From Sphingomonas oligophenolica (GTDB lineage Bacteria > Pseudomonadota > Alphaproteobacteria > Sphingomonadales > Sphingomonadaceae): a stretch of DNA of 64,000 bases. Both the position numbers and the translations under genes were made by a program. Below the pieces are notes generated by a model. The model searched no databases. It worked only from the letters and a program-made list of their open reading frames with translations, and was not told the DNA's origin. The DNA is taken from assembly GCF_006438955.1 (NCBI RefSeq), contig NZ_RCZK01000009.1, forward strand, positions 33,732 through 97,731, read 5' to 3'. Shown here one piece after another: positions 25,749-35,982 of this stretch (position 1 is the stretch's first letter; each line of letters begins with the position of its first letter).

Positions 25749-27839
25749 CTATTCCAGTTCGAGGATCACCTGATCGACCGCGAGGCTGTCCCCGGTCGCC
25801 GCCTCGAGCGCCTTCACCACCGCGGATTTTTCGGCGCGCAGGATGTTCTCCATCTTCATCGCCTCAACCACCGCGAGCGGCTGCCCCGCCTCGACCTTGT
25901 CGCCGACCTTCACGTCGAGCCGGACGAGCAACCCCGGCATCGGGCTGACGAGGAATTTCGACAGGTCGGGCGGCACCTTCTCGATCAGGTGCCGCGTCAG
26001 CCCCGCGAACCGCGCGGGCAGCACCCGCACGACATGGCTCGCCCCGCGCGTCGTCAGGCGAAATCCGCCCGGCACCATCGCCAGCCGGATCGACAGGTCG
26101 CCCTGTTCCTCGCTCTCGACATGAACGATCCGGTCGCCGGGCGTGTATTCGAGCGCCAGGTCGAGCATCTCGCCGTCGACGATCAGCCCGTCGGTCGACA
26201 CCGTGACCGCGGAATCGACCTTGTCGATCGTCGCGACCCAGTCGGCGGGCGGGCGCAGCGTCCGCCCCAGTTGCCCGTCGATCCGCCGCGCGCGATCGGC
26301 GTGCGCGGTCGCGGCGAAGGCGGCGACCGCCGCCAGCGTCCGCTTGAGATCGGCGTCGGCGGGCGCGCCGTGAAAGCCGTCGGGATATTCCTCGGCGATG
26401 AACCCGGTGGTGATGTTGCCCGATCGGAACCGCGGGTGCTGCATCAGCGCGGAGAGGAAATCGATGTTGTTGCCCGGCCCCTCGATCTCGAACGCATCGA
26501 GCGCCGCGATCTGCGCATCGATCGCCGCCTCGCGCGTCGGTGCCCAGGTGATCAGCTTGGCGATCATCGGGTCATAGAACATGCTGACCTCGCCGCCCTC
26601 GCGCACGCCATCGTCGACACGGACGATGGGCTCTGCTCCCCTCCCGCTTGCGGGAGGGGTCGGGGGAGGGCTTGTCGAGGCAAACGAGCCGGGTGCGGAC
26701 ACGCCCTCCCCTAGCCCCTCCCGCAAGCGGGAGGGGGACTGAAGCGGCGGCGCATACCGCACCAACCGCCCGATGCTCGGTAGGAACCCGCGATACGGAT
26801 CCTCGGCATAGACCCGGTTCTCGATCGCCCACCCGTTGATGCCGATGTCGGCCTGCGCGAACGGCAGCTTCTCTCCGTGAGCGACCCGGATCATCAGCTC
26901 GACCAGATCGACGCCGGTAATCTCCTCGGTCACCGGATGCTCGACCTGGAGCCGGGTGTTCATTTCGAGGAAGTAGAACCCCTCCCCCGTTGTGTCCGCG
27001 CCGCTGACGATCAGCTCGACCGTCCCGGCCGAATAATAGCCCACCGCCTTGGCCAGCGCGACCGCCTGCTCGCCCATCGCCTGGCGCATCTTCGGCGTCA
27101 CGAACGGCGACGGCGCTTCCTCGACCACCTTCTGGTGCCGCCGCTGGATCGAACATTCGCGCTCGTTGAGATAGATGACGTTGCCATGCTGGTCGCCGAT
27201 CAGCTGGATCTCGATATGCCGCGGCGTCTCGATGAATTTCTCGATGAAGACACGGTCGTCGCCAAAGCTGGCGAGCCCCTCGCGCTTGGTCGCCTCGAAG
27301 CCCTCGCGGACGTCCTGTTCGCCATAGGCGAGCCGCATCCCCTTGCCGCCGCCGCCCGCCGACGCCTTCATCATCACCGGGTAACCGATATCGCCCGCGA
27401 TCCGCACCGCCTCGTCGGTATCCGCGATCTCGCCGAGATAGCCCGGCACGACGTTGACCCCCGCTTCCTTGGCCAGCTTCTTCGATTCGATCTTGTCCCC
27501 CATCGCCGCGATCGCATTCGGCGGCGGCCCGACGAACGCGATCCCCGCCTCGGCACACGCGGTCGCGAAACTCTCGCGCTCCGACAGGAAGCCATAGCCC
27601 GGATGGATGCAATCCGCGCCGGTCTCCTTGGCCGCGAGCAGGATCAGATCGGCGTTGAGATAGCTTTCCGCCGCGGGTGCCGGCCCGAGCCGCACCGCCT
27701 CGTCTGCCATCAGCACATGCGGCGCGCGTGCGTCGGCATCCGAATAGACCGCGACGGTCGCGATCCCCATCTTCTTGGCGGTGCGGAACACGCGACACGC
27801 GATTTCGCCGCGATTGGCGACCAGGATTTTTTTGAACAC
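25749..27839 (-). CDS. pccA: propionyl/acetyl-CoA carboxylase biotin subunit with in-frame repeat insertion
   Basis: The 696-residue protein combines biotin carboxylase (NRGEIACRVFRTAKKMG, ASAGGGGKGMR, EMNTRLQVEHPVTEEITGVD) and a C-terminal biotinyl domain with EAMKMENI. With the pccB product it carboxylates propionyl-CoA to methylmalonyl-CoA. Between VRYAPP and VRVDDGVREGGEVSMFYDPM about 40 residues rich in Pro, Ser, Gly and Arg are inserted (roughly residues 363-402); they are encoded by a palindromic repeat and are not family-like. The start is GTG 27839, whose GGGAGAAG ribosome-binding site is at the edge of another repeat copy. Confidence 0.93.
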   Translation of the reverse strand: MFKKILVANRGEIACRVFRTAKKMGIATVAVYSDADARAPHVLMADEAVRLGPAPAAESYLNADLILLAAKETGADCIHPGYGFLSERESFATACAEAGIAFVGPPPNAIAAMGDKIESKKLAKEAGVNVVPGYLGEIADTDEAVRIAGDIGYPVMMKASAGGGGKGMRLAYGEQDVREGFEATKREGLASFGDDRVFIEKFIETPRHIEIQLIGDQHGNVIYLNERECSIQRRHQKVVEEAPSPFVTPKMRQAMGEQAVALAKAVGYYSAGTVELIVSGADTTGEGFYFLEMNTRLQVEHPVTEEITGVDLVELMIRVAHGEKLPFAQADIGINGWAIENRVYAEDPYRGFLPSIGRLVRYAPPLQSPSRLREGLGEGVSAPGSFASTSPPPTPPASGRGAEPIVRVDDGVREGGEVSMFYDPMIAKLITWAPTREAAIDAQIAALDAFEIEGPGNNIDFLSALMQHPRFRSGNITTGFIAEEYPDGFHGAPADADLKRTLAAVAAFAATAHADRARRIDGQLGRTLRPPADWVATIDKVDSAVTVSTDGLIVDGEMLDLALEYTPGDRIVHVESEEQGDLSIRLAMVPGGFRLTTRGASHVVRVLPARFAGLTRHLIEKVPPDLSKFLVSPMPGLLVRLDVKVGDKVEAGQPLAVVEAMKMENILRAEKSAVVKALEAATGDSLAVDQVILELE
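26637..26737. repeat. palindromic repeat, family II, inside pccA
   Basis: TCCCCTCCCGCTTGCGGGAG at the left and CCTCCCGCAAGCGGGAGGGG at the right are hairpins, joined by GGGGGAGGGC and GCCCTCCCC arms that pair with each other across a variable centre. The sequence matches the intergenic copy at 27847-27949 over both ends. It is inserted in the pccA reading frame without a stop codon on the coding strand. Confidence 0.92.
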
Positions 27840-27846
27840 TTACTTC

Positions 27847-27949
27847 TCCCCTCCCGCTTGCGGGAGGGGCCGGGGGAGGGCCTGTCCGCAATTGGGCGAT
27901 CTTCTCGAGGGACACGCCCTCCCCTAACCCCTCCCGCGAGCGGGAGGGG
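27847..27949. repeat. palindromic repeat, family II, between pccA and bioB
   Basis: The ends are nearly identical to those of the copy within pccA (TCCCCTCCCGCTTGCGGGAG on the left, then CGCCCTCCCCTAACCCCTCC towards the right); the central 35 bases differ. It fills the whole pccA-bioB gap, starting three bases after the bioB stop codon and ending eight bases before the pccA start in the direction of transcription. Confidence 0.9.
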
Positions 27950-27951
27950 AA

Positions 27952-29001
27952 CTACGCCGCCGCCACCCGCATCGGTTCTTCCGCCGTCATCGGTCGTACG
28001 CCCAGCTTCGCGAACAGCGCCGCGTCCGCGCTGTCGCCACGATTGCCCGTCGTCAGCAGCTTGTCGCCCGTAAAAATCGAATTCGCGCCCGCCATGAAGC
28101 ACAACGCCTGCGTCGCTTCGGACATGCTCTCGCGCCCCGCCGACAACCGCACCATGCTGAGCGGCATCGTGATCCGCGCCACCGCCACCGTCCGCACGAA
28201 TTCGATATCGTCGATCTTGGCCAGCGGGGTATCCGCCAGCATGTCGCCGAGCACCGTGCCGCGCACCGGCACCAGCGCGTTGACCGGCACGCTCTCGGGA
28301 TGCCGCGGCAGCGTCGCGAGCGCGTGGACGAAGCCGACGCGGTCTTCGCGCGTCTCGCCCATGCCCACGATCCCGCCGCAGCACACGTTGATCCCCGCGC
28401 GCCGCACCTCTTCCAGCGTCTCGAGCCGGTCGGCGAAGGTCCGCGTCGTGATGACGCTGTCATAGCGTTCGGGCGAGGTATCGATATTGTGGTTATAGTA
28501 ATCGAGCCCCGCCTCGGCGAGCATATCCGCCTGTTTGGGCGTCAGCATGCCGAGCGTCATGCACGTCTCCATCCCCATCTGGCGCACGCCCTTCACCATC
28601 TCGACGATCGCGGGCATGTCGCGGTCCTTGGGGTTGCGCCACGCCGCGCCCATGCAGAACCGCTGGCTCCCCGAATCCTTCGCCTGCGCCGCCATCTGCA
28701 GAACGCTGCGCGGGTCCATCAGCTTGGTCGCCTTGACCCCGCTGTCGGCGCTCTTCGATTGCGAGCAATAGCCGCAATCCTCGGGGCAGCCGCCCGTCTT
28801 GATCGACAGCAGCGTGCACAACTGCACCTCGCCCGCGGCGTGATATTCGCGGTGGACGGTCTGCGCGCGGAACATCAGCTCGTCGAACGGCAAGTCGAAC
28901 AGCGCGGCGATTTCGTCGCGGGTCCAGTCGGTGGTCACGCCAGTCTCGTGGTGCGCGGCTCCCGCAGTCGTGGGCGCAAGGGTAGCTAGGTCGAAAGTCA
29001 T
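27952..29001 (-). CDS. bioB: biotin synthase
   Basis: The 349-residue radical-SAM enzyme inserts sulphur into dethiobiotin. The cluster motif is [43 protein letters not shown] and the C-terminal [15 protein letters not shown] are all BioB signatures. GAGGAAG precedes ATG 29001, which overlaps the stop of the upstream gene (ATGA). Its place directly before the biotin-dependent carboxylase gene links biotin supply to carboxylase synthesis. Confidence 0.97.
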   Translation of the reverse strand: MTFDLATLAPTTAGAAHHETGVTTDWTRDEIAALFDLPFDELMFRAQTVHREYHAAGEVQLCTLLSIKTGGCPEDCGYCSQSKSADSGVKATKLMDPRSVLQMAAQAKDSGSQRFCMGAAWRNPKDRDMPAIVEMVKGVRQMGMETCMTLGMLTPKQADMLAEAGLDYYNHNIDTSPERYDSVITTRTFADRLETLEEVRRAGINVCCGGIVGMGETREDRVGFVHALATLPRHPESVPVNALVPVRGTVLGDMLADTPLAKIDDIEFVRTVAVARITMPLSMVRLSAGRESMSEATQALCFMAGANSIFTGDKLLTTGNRGDSADAALFAKLGVRPMTAEEPMRVAAA

Positions 29002-29801
29002 GCAGCTTCCTCGATGGATCGATCGTCGCGCAGCGTGGCATAAGCCGCGAGCGCAGGGGCATAATAGGGCGCGGCGCGACGGGCGTGTTCGCCCGCGGGG
29101 CCGGTGTCGAGCGCGGCCGACACCCGGCGAACCACGCGCACCGACAGCGTGTCCAGCGCAGCGACCGCGACGCCGATCGTGAACAGCACCGCGCCGCTAT
29201 CGGGCAGGCGTCGCAGCGTCTGCCGCTCGCAGCGCAGGTACAGCGTCTGCCCGGCATTCTCCCTCGTCACCTGCGCGAACCGTGTCGCGGGGTCGTCGGT
29301 CGGCAGATACCGCCACGCATCATCGGCGACGACGAACCAATTGGCGCGCCCGAAGATCGGCCCCGCCGCCAGCGTTGCGAAGAAATGGTCGACCCCCGCC
29401 GCCAGTTGCTCGGCATAACCGTGGATCGGCGCATGGATCGCGGCGAGCGGCTGGCCGATCTTGTCCTCGACGCGCCAGTCGGTCGGAAACGCGACCGCCG
29501 CCCCGGTCAGCACATACGCATCGCCATCCGCCTGGAGGATGCACAGATCCTCCCACGTCGCGCGCGCCGCTTCTGCGAGCCCGCCCGCAACCCCGATCAG
29601 CGCGGCGACCTCACGCCCCGCCGCCTCGGCGCCCGGCAGCACCCGAACCGCGTCGGGATGCGCATCGAACGCGTGCGCGCGCGCCGCCCGGTCGACATCG
29701 CGCTGCAGCCACGCCGCCTCGGACACCCGCGACAGACCCATCCGCGGCGCACCACCGCCGCGCCCCGCCATCGCCAGCTCTTCGACCGAAAAGCCGAGCA
29801 T
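28998..29801 (-). CDS. DUF3445 family protein (haem-dependent oxidative N-demethylase type)
   Basis: The 267-residue protein resembles the DUF3445 family: [42 protein letters not shown] and [12 protein letters not shown] are characteristic. Described members bind haem and oxidatively demethylate amines; here the substrate is unknown. Start and stop both overlap the neighbouring genes (TGATG and ATGA), placing it firmly in the operon between a DMT-type transporter and bioB. Confidence 0.82.
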   Translation of the reverse strand: MLGFSVEELAMAGRGGGAPRMGLSRVSEAAWLQRDVDRAARAHAFDAHPDAVRVLPGAEAAGREVAALIGVAGGLAEAARATWEDLCILQADGDAYVLTGAAVAFPTDWRVEDKIGQPLAAIHAPIHGYAEQLAAGVDHFFATLAAGPIFGRANWFVVADDAWRYLPTDDPATRFAQVTRENAGQTLYLRCERQTLRRLPDSGAVLFTIGVAVAALDTLSVRVVRRVSAALDTGPAGEHARRAAPYYAPALAAYATLRDDRSIEEAA

Positions 29802-30271
29802 CACGCGGTCGGCTTTCGCGCGAGATAGACGCCCACGGTCATCACGATCAGCCCGATGATCCGCCGCGCGGTGACCGGGGTCACGATCGCGCCCCACAGC
29901 CCGAAATGATCGATCACGCTTGCCGCGACCATCTGGCCGAGCAGCACGAAGAACACCGCGTTGCCGATCCCGATCTTCGGCCCCGCATAGGTGATCGCGA
30001 GGATGTAGAACACGGTGAAGAACGCGCCGAGATAATAGACCGGCGGGGTCGCGGCAAAGCGCGCGACGGACGGCGGCTGGCCGAACACCGCGAGCACGAT
30101 CGCCGCCAGCGCGAACGCGCCCGCGAACAATACCGCGCTCGCCGCGACCGGGCTCGCCAGCCGCTGCCCGAGCCCGGCGTTGAGCGTTGCCATAATCGGA
30201 ATCCCGATCCCCGCCGCCAGCATCAGCAGCGACAGCAGCAGCGCGGTGGCGGGATGCGGCGCGGTGCTCAC
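29801..30271 (-). CDS. DMT-superfamily membrane protein (YdcZ/DUF606 type)
   Basis: The 156-residue protein has five hydrophobic helices and the YdcZ-type pattern: [64 protein letters not shown] and [17 protein letters not shown]. Such half-size drug/metabolite transporter proteins work as dimers. The substrate is unknown. It overlaps the mutase gene before it and the DUF3445 gene after it. Confidence 0.87.
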   Translation of the reverse strand: MSTAPHPATALLLSLLMLAAGIGIPIMATLNAGLGQRLASPVAASAVLFAGAFALAAIVLAVFGQPPSVARFAATPPVYYLGAFFTVFYILAITYAGPKIGIGNAVFFVLLGQMVAASVIDHFGLWGAIVTPVTARRIIGLIVMTVGVYLARKPTA

Positions 30272-32496
30272 TCGGCAGCTTCTTGCACGCTATCCTGCGG
30301 CGGCATGTTGTGGCCGAGCAGCCGCAGCACCTCCTCCGCCGCCTGGATCAGATTGGTGCCGGGGCCGAAGATCGCCTGTACCCCCGCATCGCGCAGCGCC
30401 TGGTAATCCTGCGCGGGGATGACGCCGCCTGCGATCACCTTGATATCGGGGCGGCCCGCATCCTTGAGGTGGTCGATCAGCGCGGGGATCAGCGTCTTGT
30501 GTCCCGCCGCCAGGCTCGACGCCCCGACGACATCGACATCCTTTTCCAGCGCCAGCCGCGCCACTTCGGCGGGAGTCTGGAACAGCGGCCCCGGCACGAT
30601 CTCGAACCCCAGATCGCCGAACATGCTGCTCACCAGATTGGCGCCGCGGTCATGCCCGTCCTGTCCCATCTTGGCGACCAGCATCCGCGGTTTGCGCCCC
30701 AGCCGTCGCTCGGTCGCCTCGACGCCATCGGTCAGCCGCTCCCAGCGCGCATCGTCGGCATACGCCCCGCCATAAATCCCGCTGACCGGGGTCGGCTGGG
30801 TATCGTACCGCCCGAACACATCCTCCATCGCCGACGAGATTTCGCCAAGCGTCGCGCGCGCCCGCGCCGCCTCGACCGCAAGCGCGAGGAGGTTGTCGTC
30901 GCCTGTTGCCCCCTCGCGCAACGCATCGAGCGCCGCCCGACACGCCGCCTCGTCGCGCGTCGCCTTGACGTGTTCGATCCGCCGCACCTGCGCCTCGCGC
31001 ACCGCGACGTTATCGACATCGAGGATGTCGATCGGATCCTCGTTCTCGAGCCGGTATTTGTTGACCCCGACGATCACGTCCTCGCCGCGATCGACCCGCG
31101 CGGCGCGGCCTGCGGAGGCCTCCTCGATCATCGCCTTGGGCCAGCCCGCGGCGACCGCCTTGGCCATCCCGCCTTCGCGCTGGATCCGCTCGATCAATTC
31201 CCACGCGCCATCGACCAGGCTCTGGGTCAGGCTCTCGATATAATAGCTGCCACCGAGCGGGTCGACGACGTTGGTCATCCCCGTCTCTTCCTGCAGCACG
31301 ATCTGCGTATTGCGCGCGATCCGCGCGGAAAAATCGGTCGGCAGCGCGATCGCTTCGTCAAGCGCGTTGGTGTGGAGCGACTGCGTCCCCCCCAGCATCG
31401 CCGCCATCGCCTCGATCGTCGTGCGCATGACGTTGTTATACGGGTCTTGCTCGGTCAGCGACACGCCCGAGGTCTGGCAATGCGTCCGCAGCATCTTCGA
31501 CCGTTCGTCAGCTGCGCCCAATTGCGTCATCGCGCGATGCCACAACGTGCGCGCGGCGCGCAGCTTGGCGATCTCCATGAAGAAGTTCATGCCGATCGCG
31601 AAAAAGAAGCTCAGCCGGCCGGCGAACTTGTCGATATCGAGCCCGCTCGCGACCCCGTATTTCACATATTCCATGCCATCCGCGATCGTGAACGCCAGCT
31701 CGTGGAGCTGCGTCGCGCCCGCCTCCTGCATGTGATAGCCGCTGATCGAGATGCTGTTGAACTTCGGCATTTCGCGACTGGTGTAGCCGAAGATATCCGA
31801 GATGATCCGCATGCTCGGTTCGGGCGGGTAGATGTATGTGTTGCGGACCATGAACTCCTTGAGGATGTCGTTCTGGATGGTCCCGTCGAGTTGGTCGCGT
31901 GCGACGCCCTGCTCCTCGCCCGCGACGATGAAAAAGGCGAGGATCGGGATTACCGCGCCGTTCATCGTCATGCTGACCGACATCTTGTCGAGCGGGATGC
32001 CGTCGAACAGGATCTTCATGTCCTCGACGCTGTCGATCGCGACGCCTGCTTTGCCGACGTCGCCGGTCACGCGCGGATGGTCGCTGTCGTACCCGCGGTG
32101 CGTCGCCAGATCGAACGCGACGGAAAGGCCCTTCTGCCCCGCGGCTAGGTTGCGGCGATAGAAGGCGTTCGATTCCTCGGCGGTCGAGAACCCCGCATAT
32201 TGGCGGATCGTCCACGGCCGCCCCGCGTACATCGTCGCCTTCACCCCGCGCGTGAATGGCGCGAAGCCGGGCAGGCCGGGATCGCCAACCTTATCCGGCG
32301 TTACATCGTCTTCGGTGTAGAGCGGCTTGACCACGATCCCCTCGGGCGTCGTCCAGTCGAGATCGCGGCCCTTCGATTCCTTCGCGGCGCGCGCCTGCCA
32401 ATCGGCCAGTGTAGGGCGCGCGGTCGGCTCGTCTTGCGGCGCGGATTCGCGCGTGCTGGCCGCATCCTCGCCCAGATTGGTCTCGATCTCCGCCAT
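30268..32496 (-). CDS. scpA: methylmalonyl-CoA mutase
   Basis: The 742-residue protein isomerises (R)-methylmalonyl-CoA to succinyl-CoA with adenosylcobalamin. The N-terminal barrel has [20 protein letters not shown] and [19 protein letters not shown]. The C-terminal cobalamin domain has [14 protein letters not shown] with the cobalt-ligand histidine. It is a single-chain enzyme with both domains. ATG 32496 is used; an adjacent TTG gives one more residue. It is the central step of the propionate pathway encoded here. Confidence 0.97.
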   Translation of the reverse strand: MAEIETNLGEDAASTRESAPQDEPTARPTLADWQARAAKESKGRDLDWTTPEGIVVKPLYTEDDVTPDKVGDPGLPGFAPFTRGVKATMYAGRPWTIRQYAGFSTAEESNAFYRRNLAAGQKGLSVAFDLATHRGYDSDHPRVTGDVGKAGVAIDSVEDMKILFDGIPLDKMSVSMTMNGAVIPILAFFIVAGEEQGVARDQLDGTIQNDILKEFMVRNTYIYPPEPSMRIISDIFGYTSREMPKFNSISISGYHMQEAGATQLHELAFTIADGMEYVKYGVASGLDIDKFAGRLSFFFAIGMNFFMEIAKLRAARTLWHRAMTQLGAADERSKMLRTHCQTSGVSLTEQDPYNNVMRTTIEAMAAMLGGTQSLHTNALDEAIALPTDFSARIARNTQIVLQEETGMTNVVDPLGGSYYIESLTQSLVDGAWELIERIQREGGMAKAVAAGWPKAMIEEASAGRAARVDRGEDVIVGVNKYRLENEDPIDILDVDNVAVREAQVRRIEHVKATRDEAACRAALDALREGATGDDNLLALAVEAARARATLGEISSAMEDVFGRYDTQPTPVSGIYGGAYADDARWERLTDGVEATERRLGRKPRMLVAKMGQDGHDRGANLVSSMFGDLGFEIVPGPLFQTPAEVARLALEKDVDVVGASSLAAGHKTLIPALIDHLKDAGRPDIKVIAGGVIPAQDYQALRDAGVQAIFGPGTNLIQAAEEVLRLLGHNMPPQDSVQEAAE

Positions 32497-32512
32497 CAAC
32501 TACCCTTGACCA

Positions 32513-33298
32513 TCAATTACCGTTGAACCGCGCCTTGCGCTTCTGGAGGAACGCCATGCCCCCCTCCATCGAATCCGCACTCCCGCGCGCATGGCGCTGG
32601 TTGTCCGCCTCGGTCGCCATCGCGGTCGCATAGTCGCTTTGCAGCGCCTGCGCGAGGCCACGACGCATCAGCCCCAGCGCAACGGTCGGCCCCGCGGCGA
32701 GTCGCTCGGCCAACGCGAACGCCTGCGCGTCGAGCGCGTCGTCCGCCACGACCTTATGGACCATCCCCCAGTCCAACGCCTTGGCGGCGGGCACCTTCTC
32801 GCCCAGCAGCATCATCTCGGTCGCGCGCGCGCGCCCGATCAGCCGCGGCAGCATCCACGACGCGCCGCCGTCGGGGACGAGCCCGATGTTGACGAACGCC
32901 TGGAGGAAATACGCGGTCTCGCTCGCGACGCAGAAATCGGCCGCGAGCGCGAGGCTGCACCCGATCCCCGCCGCGGGTCCGCGGACCGCGCTGACGACGG
33001 GCACGCTGAGGTCGGCGAGCGCGAGCATCGTGGGATTGTAAAACTCGGTCAGCGCCGTGAACGTCGTGTTGCCCGGATCGTCACTACCTAGCGCGCCACC
33101 GCCGACATCCGCCCCCGAACAGAACGCGCGCCCCGCCCCCGTCACCAGCACCGCACGCGCGCCGCCCAGATCGGCTAACGCGTCACGCAATTCCACGAAC
33201 ATCGCGGGTGGCGCGGCGTTGAGGCGCTCGGGCCGGTGCAATGTCACCACCAGCACGTCGCCGCGCCGCTCGGTCAGGATGTGCTGGTATTCGGTCAT
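32513..33298 (-). CDS. enoyl-CoA hydratase/isomerase family protein
   Basis: The 261-residue crotonase-fold protein has AFCSGADVGGGALGS and SAVRGPAAGIGCSLALAADF, which form the CoA and oxyanion pockets. NIGLVPDGGASWMLPRLIG has an aspartate where hydratases carry the second catalytic glutamate; the pattern resembles PaaG-type isomerases. It lies between the epimerase and the mutase genes, so it may feed propionyl-CoA or acetyl-CoA into this pathway. Confidence 0.9.
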   Translation of the reverse strand: MTEYQHILTERRGDVLVVTLHRPERLNAAPPAMFVELRDALADLGGARAVLVTGAGRAFCSGADVGGGALGSDDPGNTTFTALTEFYNPTMLALADLSVPVVSAVRGPAAGIGCSLALAADFCVASETAYFLQAFVNIGLVPDGGASWMLPRLIGRARATEMMLLGEKVPAAKALDWGMVHKVVADDALDAQAFALAERLAAGPTVALGLMRRGLAQALQSDYATAMATEADNQRHARGSADSMEGGMAFLQKRKARFNGN

Positions 33299-33330
33299 GT
33301 CGTCTCCACCGGCTGGACGACCGCCTTACT

Positions 33331-33358
33331 CCGTTCGCCCTGAGCTTGTCGAAGGGCG
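33331..33358. repeat. REP half-element
   Basis: CCGTTCGCCCTGAGCTTGTC followed by GAAGGGCG, one arm of the REP family also seen at 16564. The second arm is missing. It lies between the epimerase and enoyl-CoA hydratase genes on the minus-strand operon. Confidence 0.8.
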
Positions 33359-33400
33359 TGTGGCAGTCCACCGCGCCCGTGTCACGTAAGACGGGAAAGG

Positions 33401-33826
33401 CTAATGCCCCTCGCCCGTCGGCGTTTCCATCAGTTCGACGAGCACGCCGCCGAAATCCTTGGGATGGACGAACACGATCGGCGTCCCGTGCGCGCCGATC
33501 CGCGGCTCGCCCAGCACCGTCGCGCCCTTCGCCTGCAGGTCGGCGACCGCGGCATCGATATCGGCCACCTCGAAACAGACATGATGCTGCCCCCCCGCCG
33601 GGTTCTTCTTCAGATACCCGGCGATGGGCGAAGCGTCGTCATACGGCTCGATCAATTCGACCTGCGTGTTGGGCGTATCGATGAAACACACGCGCACCCC
33701 CTGCGCGGGCAGATCGAACGGCGCCCCGATCACGGTCGCGCCGAGCAGGTCGCGATACATCGCGATCGAGCGTTCGATCGACGGTGTCGCGACGCCGACA
33801 TGGTTGAGGCGGCCGAGGGTCATCAT
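33401..33826 (-). CDS. mce: methylmalonyl-CoA epimerase
   Basis: The 141-residue protein is a glyoxalase/VOC-fold epimerase that interconverts the (S) and (R) forms of methylmalonyl-CoA, linking the carboxylase to the mutase. Metal ligands are visible in LNHVGVATP (His), NPAGGQHHVCFEV (His) and GVLVELMET (Glu). Two adjacent ATGs overlap the stop of the upstream 72-residue gene; the first is used here. Confidence 0.95.
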   Translation of the reverse strand: MMTLGRLNHVGVATPSIERSIAMYRDLLGATVIGAPFDLPAQGVRVCFIDTPNTQVELIEPYDDASPIAGYLKKNPAGGQHHVCFEVADIDAAVADLQAKGATVLGEPRIGAHGTPIVFVHPKDFGGVLVELMETPTGEGH

Positions 33827-34041
33827 GAGAGTTTCGGCTGCGGGCCGACACCACCCCCGCCTCGCGTCAGCTCGATAAGCGTTTCGATCTTCACGATCCT
33901 CTCCTTGAGGTCGATCACCCGATCATCAAGCCGTCTGACGTTGTCGGAAAGGCTAGATAGCTCGCGACGAACGACGTCTAGGCGCTCCTGGAGCAAAACA
34001 GCATTTTTCAGCGCCGCCAATGCATCGCCGACAGCGCTCAT
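33823..34041 (-). CDS. small coiled-coil protein
   Basis: The 72-residue protein (LLQERLDVVRRELSSLSDNV, RRLDDRVIDLKERIVKIETL) is predicted to be one long coiled coil with a glycine-rich tail. It overlaps the gene before it (ATGA) and the epimerase start after it. The DNA is visibly less GC-rich than the flanking metabolic genes. The function is unknown; it may be the partner of the upstream ribbon-helix-helix-like protein. Confidence 0.75.
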   Translation of the reverse strand: MSAVGDALAALKNAVLLQERLDVVRRELSSLSDNVRRLDDRVIDLKERIVKIETLIELTRGGGGVGPQPKLS

Positions 34042-34325
34042 TCTGAACGATCCAACCGATCAAGCGTGCCAGCAATTTCCTCCCGCGTGTGCCGCACTGT
34101 ATCGATCATGGCATCCAACGTTGCCGCCATCTGGGGAATGGCCTCGTTGACGTGCGCCACGAGCATGACAAGTTCCGCTTCCTGCTCAGGTGTCAGCTCG
34201 TCGTCCTCGTCGGTCTTCCGCCGAACATACTCTCCGACGGAAATCCCCTGCGCGGCCGCTCGCCGGGCGAGCCCGGCCTTGTGATCGGGGGTGGTCAAAA
34301 ATGTGACGCGTTCCGTCTGCATCAT
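34038..34325 (-). CDS. small protein with ribbon-helix-helix-like N-terminus
   Basis: The 95-residue protein begins ERVTFLTTPDHKAGLARRAA, AQGISVGEYVRRKTDEDDE, which resembles the strand-helix-helix fold of Arc/MetJ-type DNA-binding proteins, followed by an acidic alpha-helical tail. AAGGAG lies just upstream of the double ATG. It may be an antitoxin-like or autoregulatory protein coupled to the 72-residue coiled-coil gene. The pair sits inside the propionate operon and has lower GC. No named family was assigned. Confidence 0.72.
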   Translation of the reverse strand: MMQTERVTFLTTPDHKAGLARRAAAQGISVGEYVRRKTDEDDELTPEQEAELVMLVAHVNEAIPQMAATLDAMIDTVRHTREEIAGTLDRLDRSE

Positions 34326-34366
34326 CCGACTCCTTCACATGTGCTTATAATGTTCAGGACGACCGA

Positions 34367-35893
34367 TCACAACGGAATATTGTCGTGCTTCTTCCACGGA
34401 TTTTCCAACTGCTTGCCGCGCAGCTTCCGCAATCCCAGCGCGATCCGGCGCCGCGTGTTCCTCGGCTGGATCACCTCGTCGATGAAGCCCTTGCTCGCCG
34501 CGACGAACGGGTTGGCGAAGCGCGCCTCATATTCCGCAGTATGTTCCGCAATCTCTTCGGGCGTCTTGCCGCGGAAGATGATCTCGACTGCGCCCTTCGC
34601 GCCCATCACCGCGATCTCGGCGGTTGGCCAGGCGTAGTTCAGATCGCCGCGCAGGTGCTTCGACGCCATCACGTCGTACGCGCCGCCATAGGCTTTGCGC
34701 GTAATCACGGTGATCTTGGGCACGGTCGCTTCGGCATAGGCGAACAGCAGTTTCGCGCCGTGCTTGATGATGCCGTTATGCTCCTGCGCGGTGCCGGGCA
34801 GGAAGCCGGGGACATCGACGAAAGTGATGATCGGGATGTCGAACGCATCGCAAAACCGCACGAACCGCGCCGCCTTCTTCGATGAGTTGATGTCGAGCAC
34901 ACCCGCCAGCACCATCGGCTGGTTCGCGACGACCCCTATCGTGCGCCCCTCGATCCGCCCGAACCCGGTGATGATGTTGGCGGCGTGCTTGGGCTGCGTC
35001 TCGAAGAAATCGCCCTCGTCGACCACCTTCCGGATCAGTTCGTGCATGTCGTACGGCTGGTTCGCCGACGCCGGGATCAGCAGGTCGAGGCTGTCCTCGA
35101 CGCGGTCCCATTCATCCGCGGTCGGGCGTTCGGGCACGCTCTCGCGGTTCGACGCAGGCAGGAAATCGATGAAGTCGCGCGCCGCGAGCAGCGCCTCGAT
35201 GTCGTTCTCGAACGCGTTGTCGGCAACGCTCGTCTTGGTGGTATGCGTCACCGCGCCGCCGAGCGCCTCCTGCGTCACGATTTCGTTGGTCACCGTCTTC
35301 ACCACATCGGGGCCGGTGACGAACATGTAACTCGAATCCTTCACCATGAAGATGAAGTCGGTCATCGCCGGCGAATACACCGCGCCGCCCGCGCACGGCC
35401 CCATGATCAGCGACAGCTGCGGCACCACGCCGCTGGCGAGCACGTTGCGCTGGAACACCTCGGCATAGCCGCCAAGGCTCGCGACGCCCTCCTGGATGCG
35501 CGCGCCGCCGCTGTCGTTGAGGCCGATGACGGGCGCGCCGACCTTCAGCGCGGTGTCCATCACCTTGCAGATCTTCTGCGCGTGGCGTTCCGACAGGCTG
35601 CCGCCGAAGACGGTGAAATCCTGGCTGAAGACGAACACGAGGCGGCCGTTGATCGTCCCCGATCCGGTGACGACGCCGTCACCCGGAATCCGCTGTTCGG
35701 CCATCCCGAAATCGATCGCATTATGCTCGACGAACATATCGAGTTCCTCGAAACTTCCCTCGTCGAGCAGCACGTCGAGCCGTTCGCGCGCGGTGAGCTT
35801 GCCCTTGGCATGCTGCGCCGCGATCCGCTTTTCACCGCCACCGATCCGCGCGGCCTCGCGGCGGCGGGCGAGTTCTTCGATCGTCGACGACAT
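34367..35893 (-). CDS. pccB: propionyl-CoA carboxylase beta (carboxyltransferase) subunit
   Basis: The 508-residue carboxyltransferase moves the carboxyl group from biotin to propionyl-CoA. Both crotonase-like halves are present: [20 protein letters not shown] and [19 protein letters not shown] in the first, [19 protein letters not shown] and [18 protein letters not shown] in the second. ATG 35893 ([15 protein letters not shown]) is chosen over an earlier in-frame ATG at 35941. It is the first gene of the minus-strand propionate operon that ends with pccA. Confidence 0.96.
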   Translation of the reverse strand: MSSTIEELARRREAARIGGGEKRIAAQHAKGKLTARERLDVLLDEGSFEELDMFVEHNAIDFGMAEQRIPGDGVVTGSGTINGRLVFVFSQDFTVFGGSLSERHAQKICKVMDTALKVGAPVIGLNDSGGARIQEGVASLGGYAEVFQRNVLASGVVPQLSLIMGPCAGGAVYSPAMTDFIFMVKDSSYMFVTGPDVVKTVTNEIVTQEALGGAVTHTTKTSVADNAFENDIEALLAARDFIDFLPASNRESVPERPTADEWDRVEDSLDLLIPASANQPYDMHELIRKVVDEGDFFETQPKHAANIITGFGRIEGRTIGVVANQPMVLAGVLDINSSKKAARFVRFCDAFDIPIITFVDVPGFLPGTAQEHNGIIKHGAKLLFAYAEATVPKITVITRKAYGGAYDVMASKHLRGDLNYAWPTAEIAVMGAKGAVEIIFRGKTPEEIAEHTAEYEARFANPFVAASKGFIDEVIQPRNTRRRIALGLRKLRGKQLENPWKKHDNIPL

Positions 35894-35982
35894 ACAGCTC
35901 TCCTCGGCCCGCCTCTTTCCGGAGCCCCCGCGCAAATGCAAGTGTAACGCCGCATTCAGCCGCGCGTGATAGAGCCGGTTCC

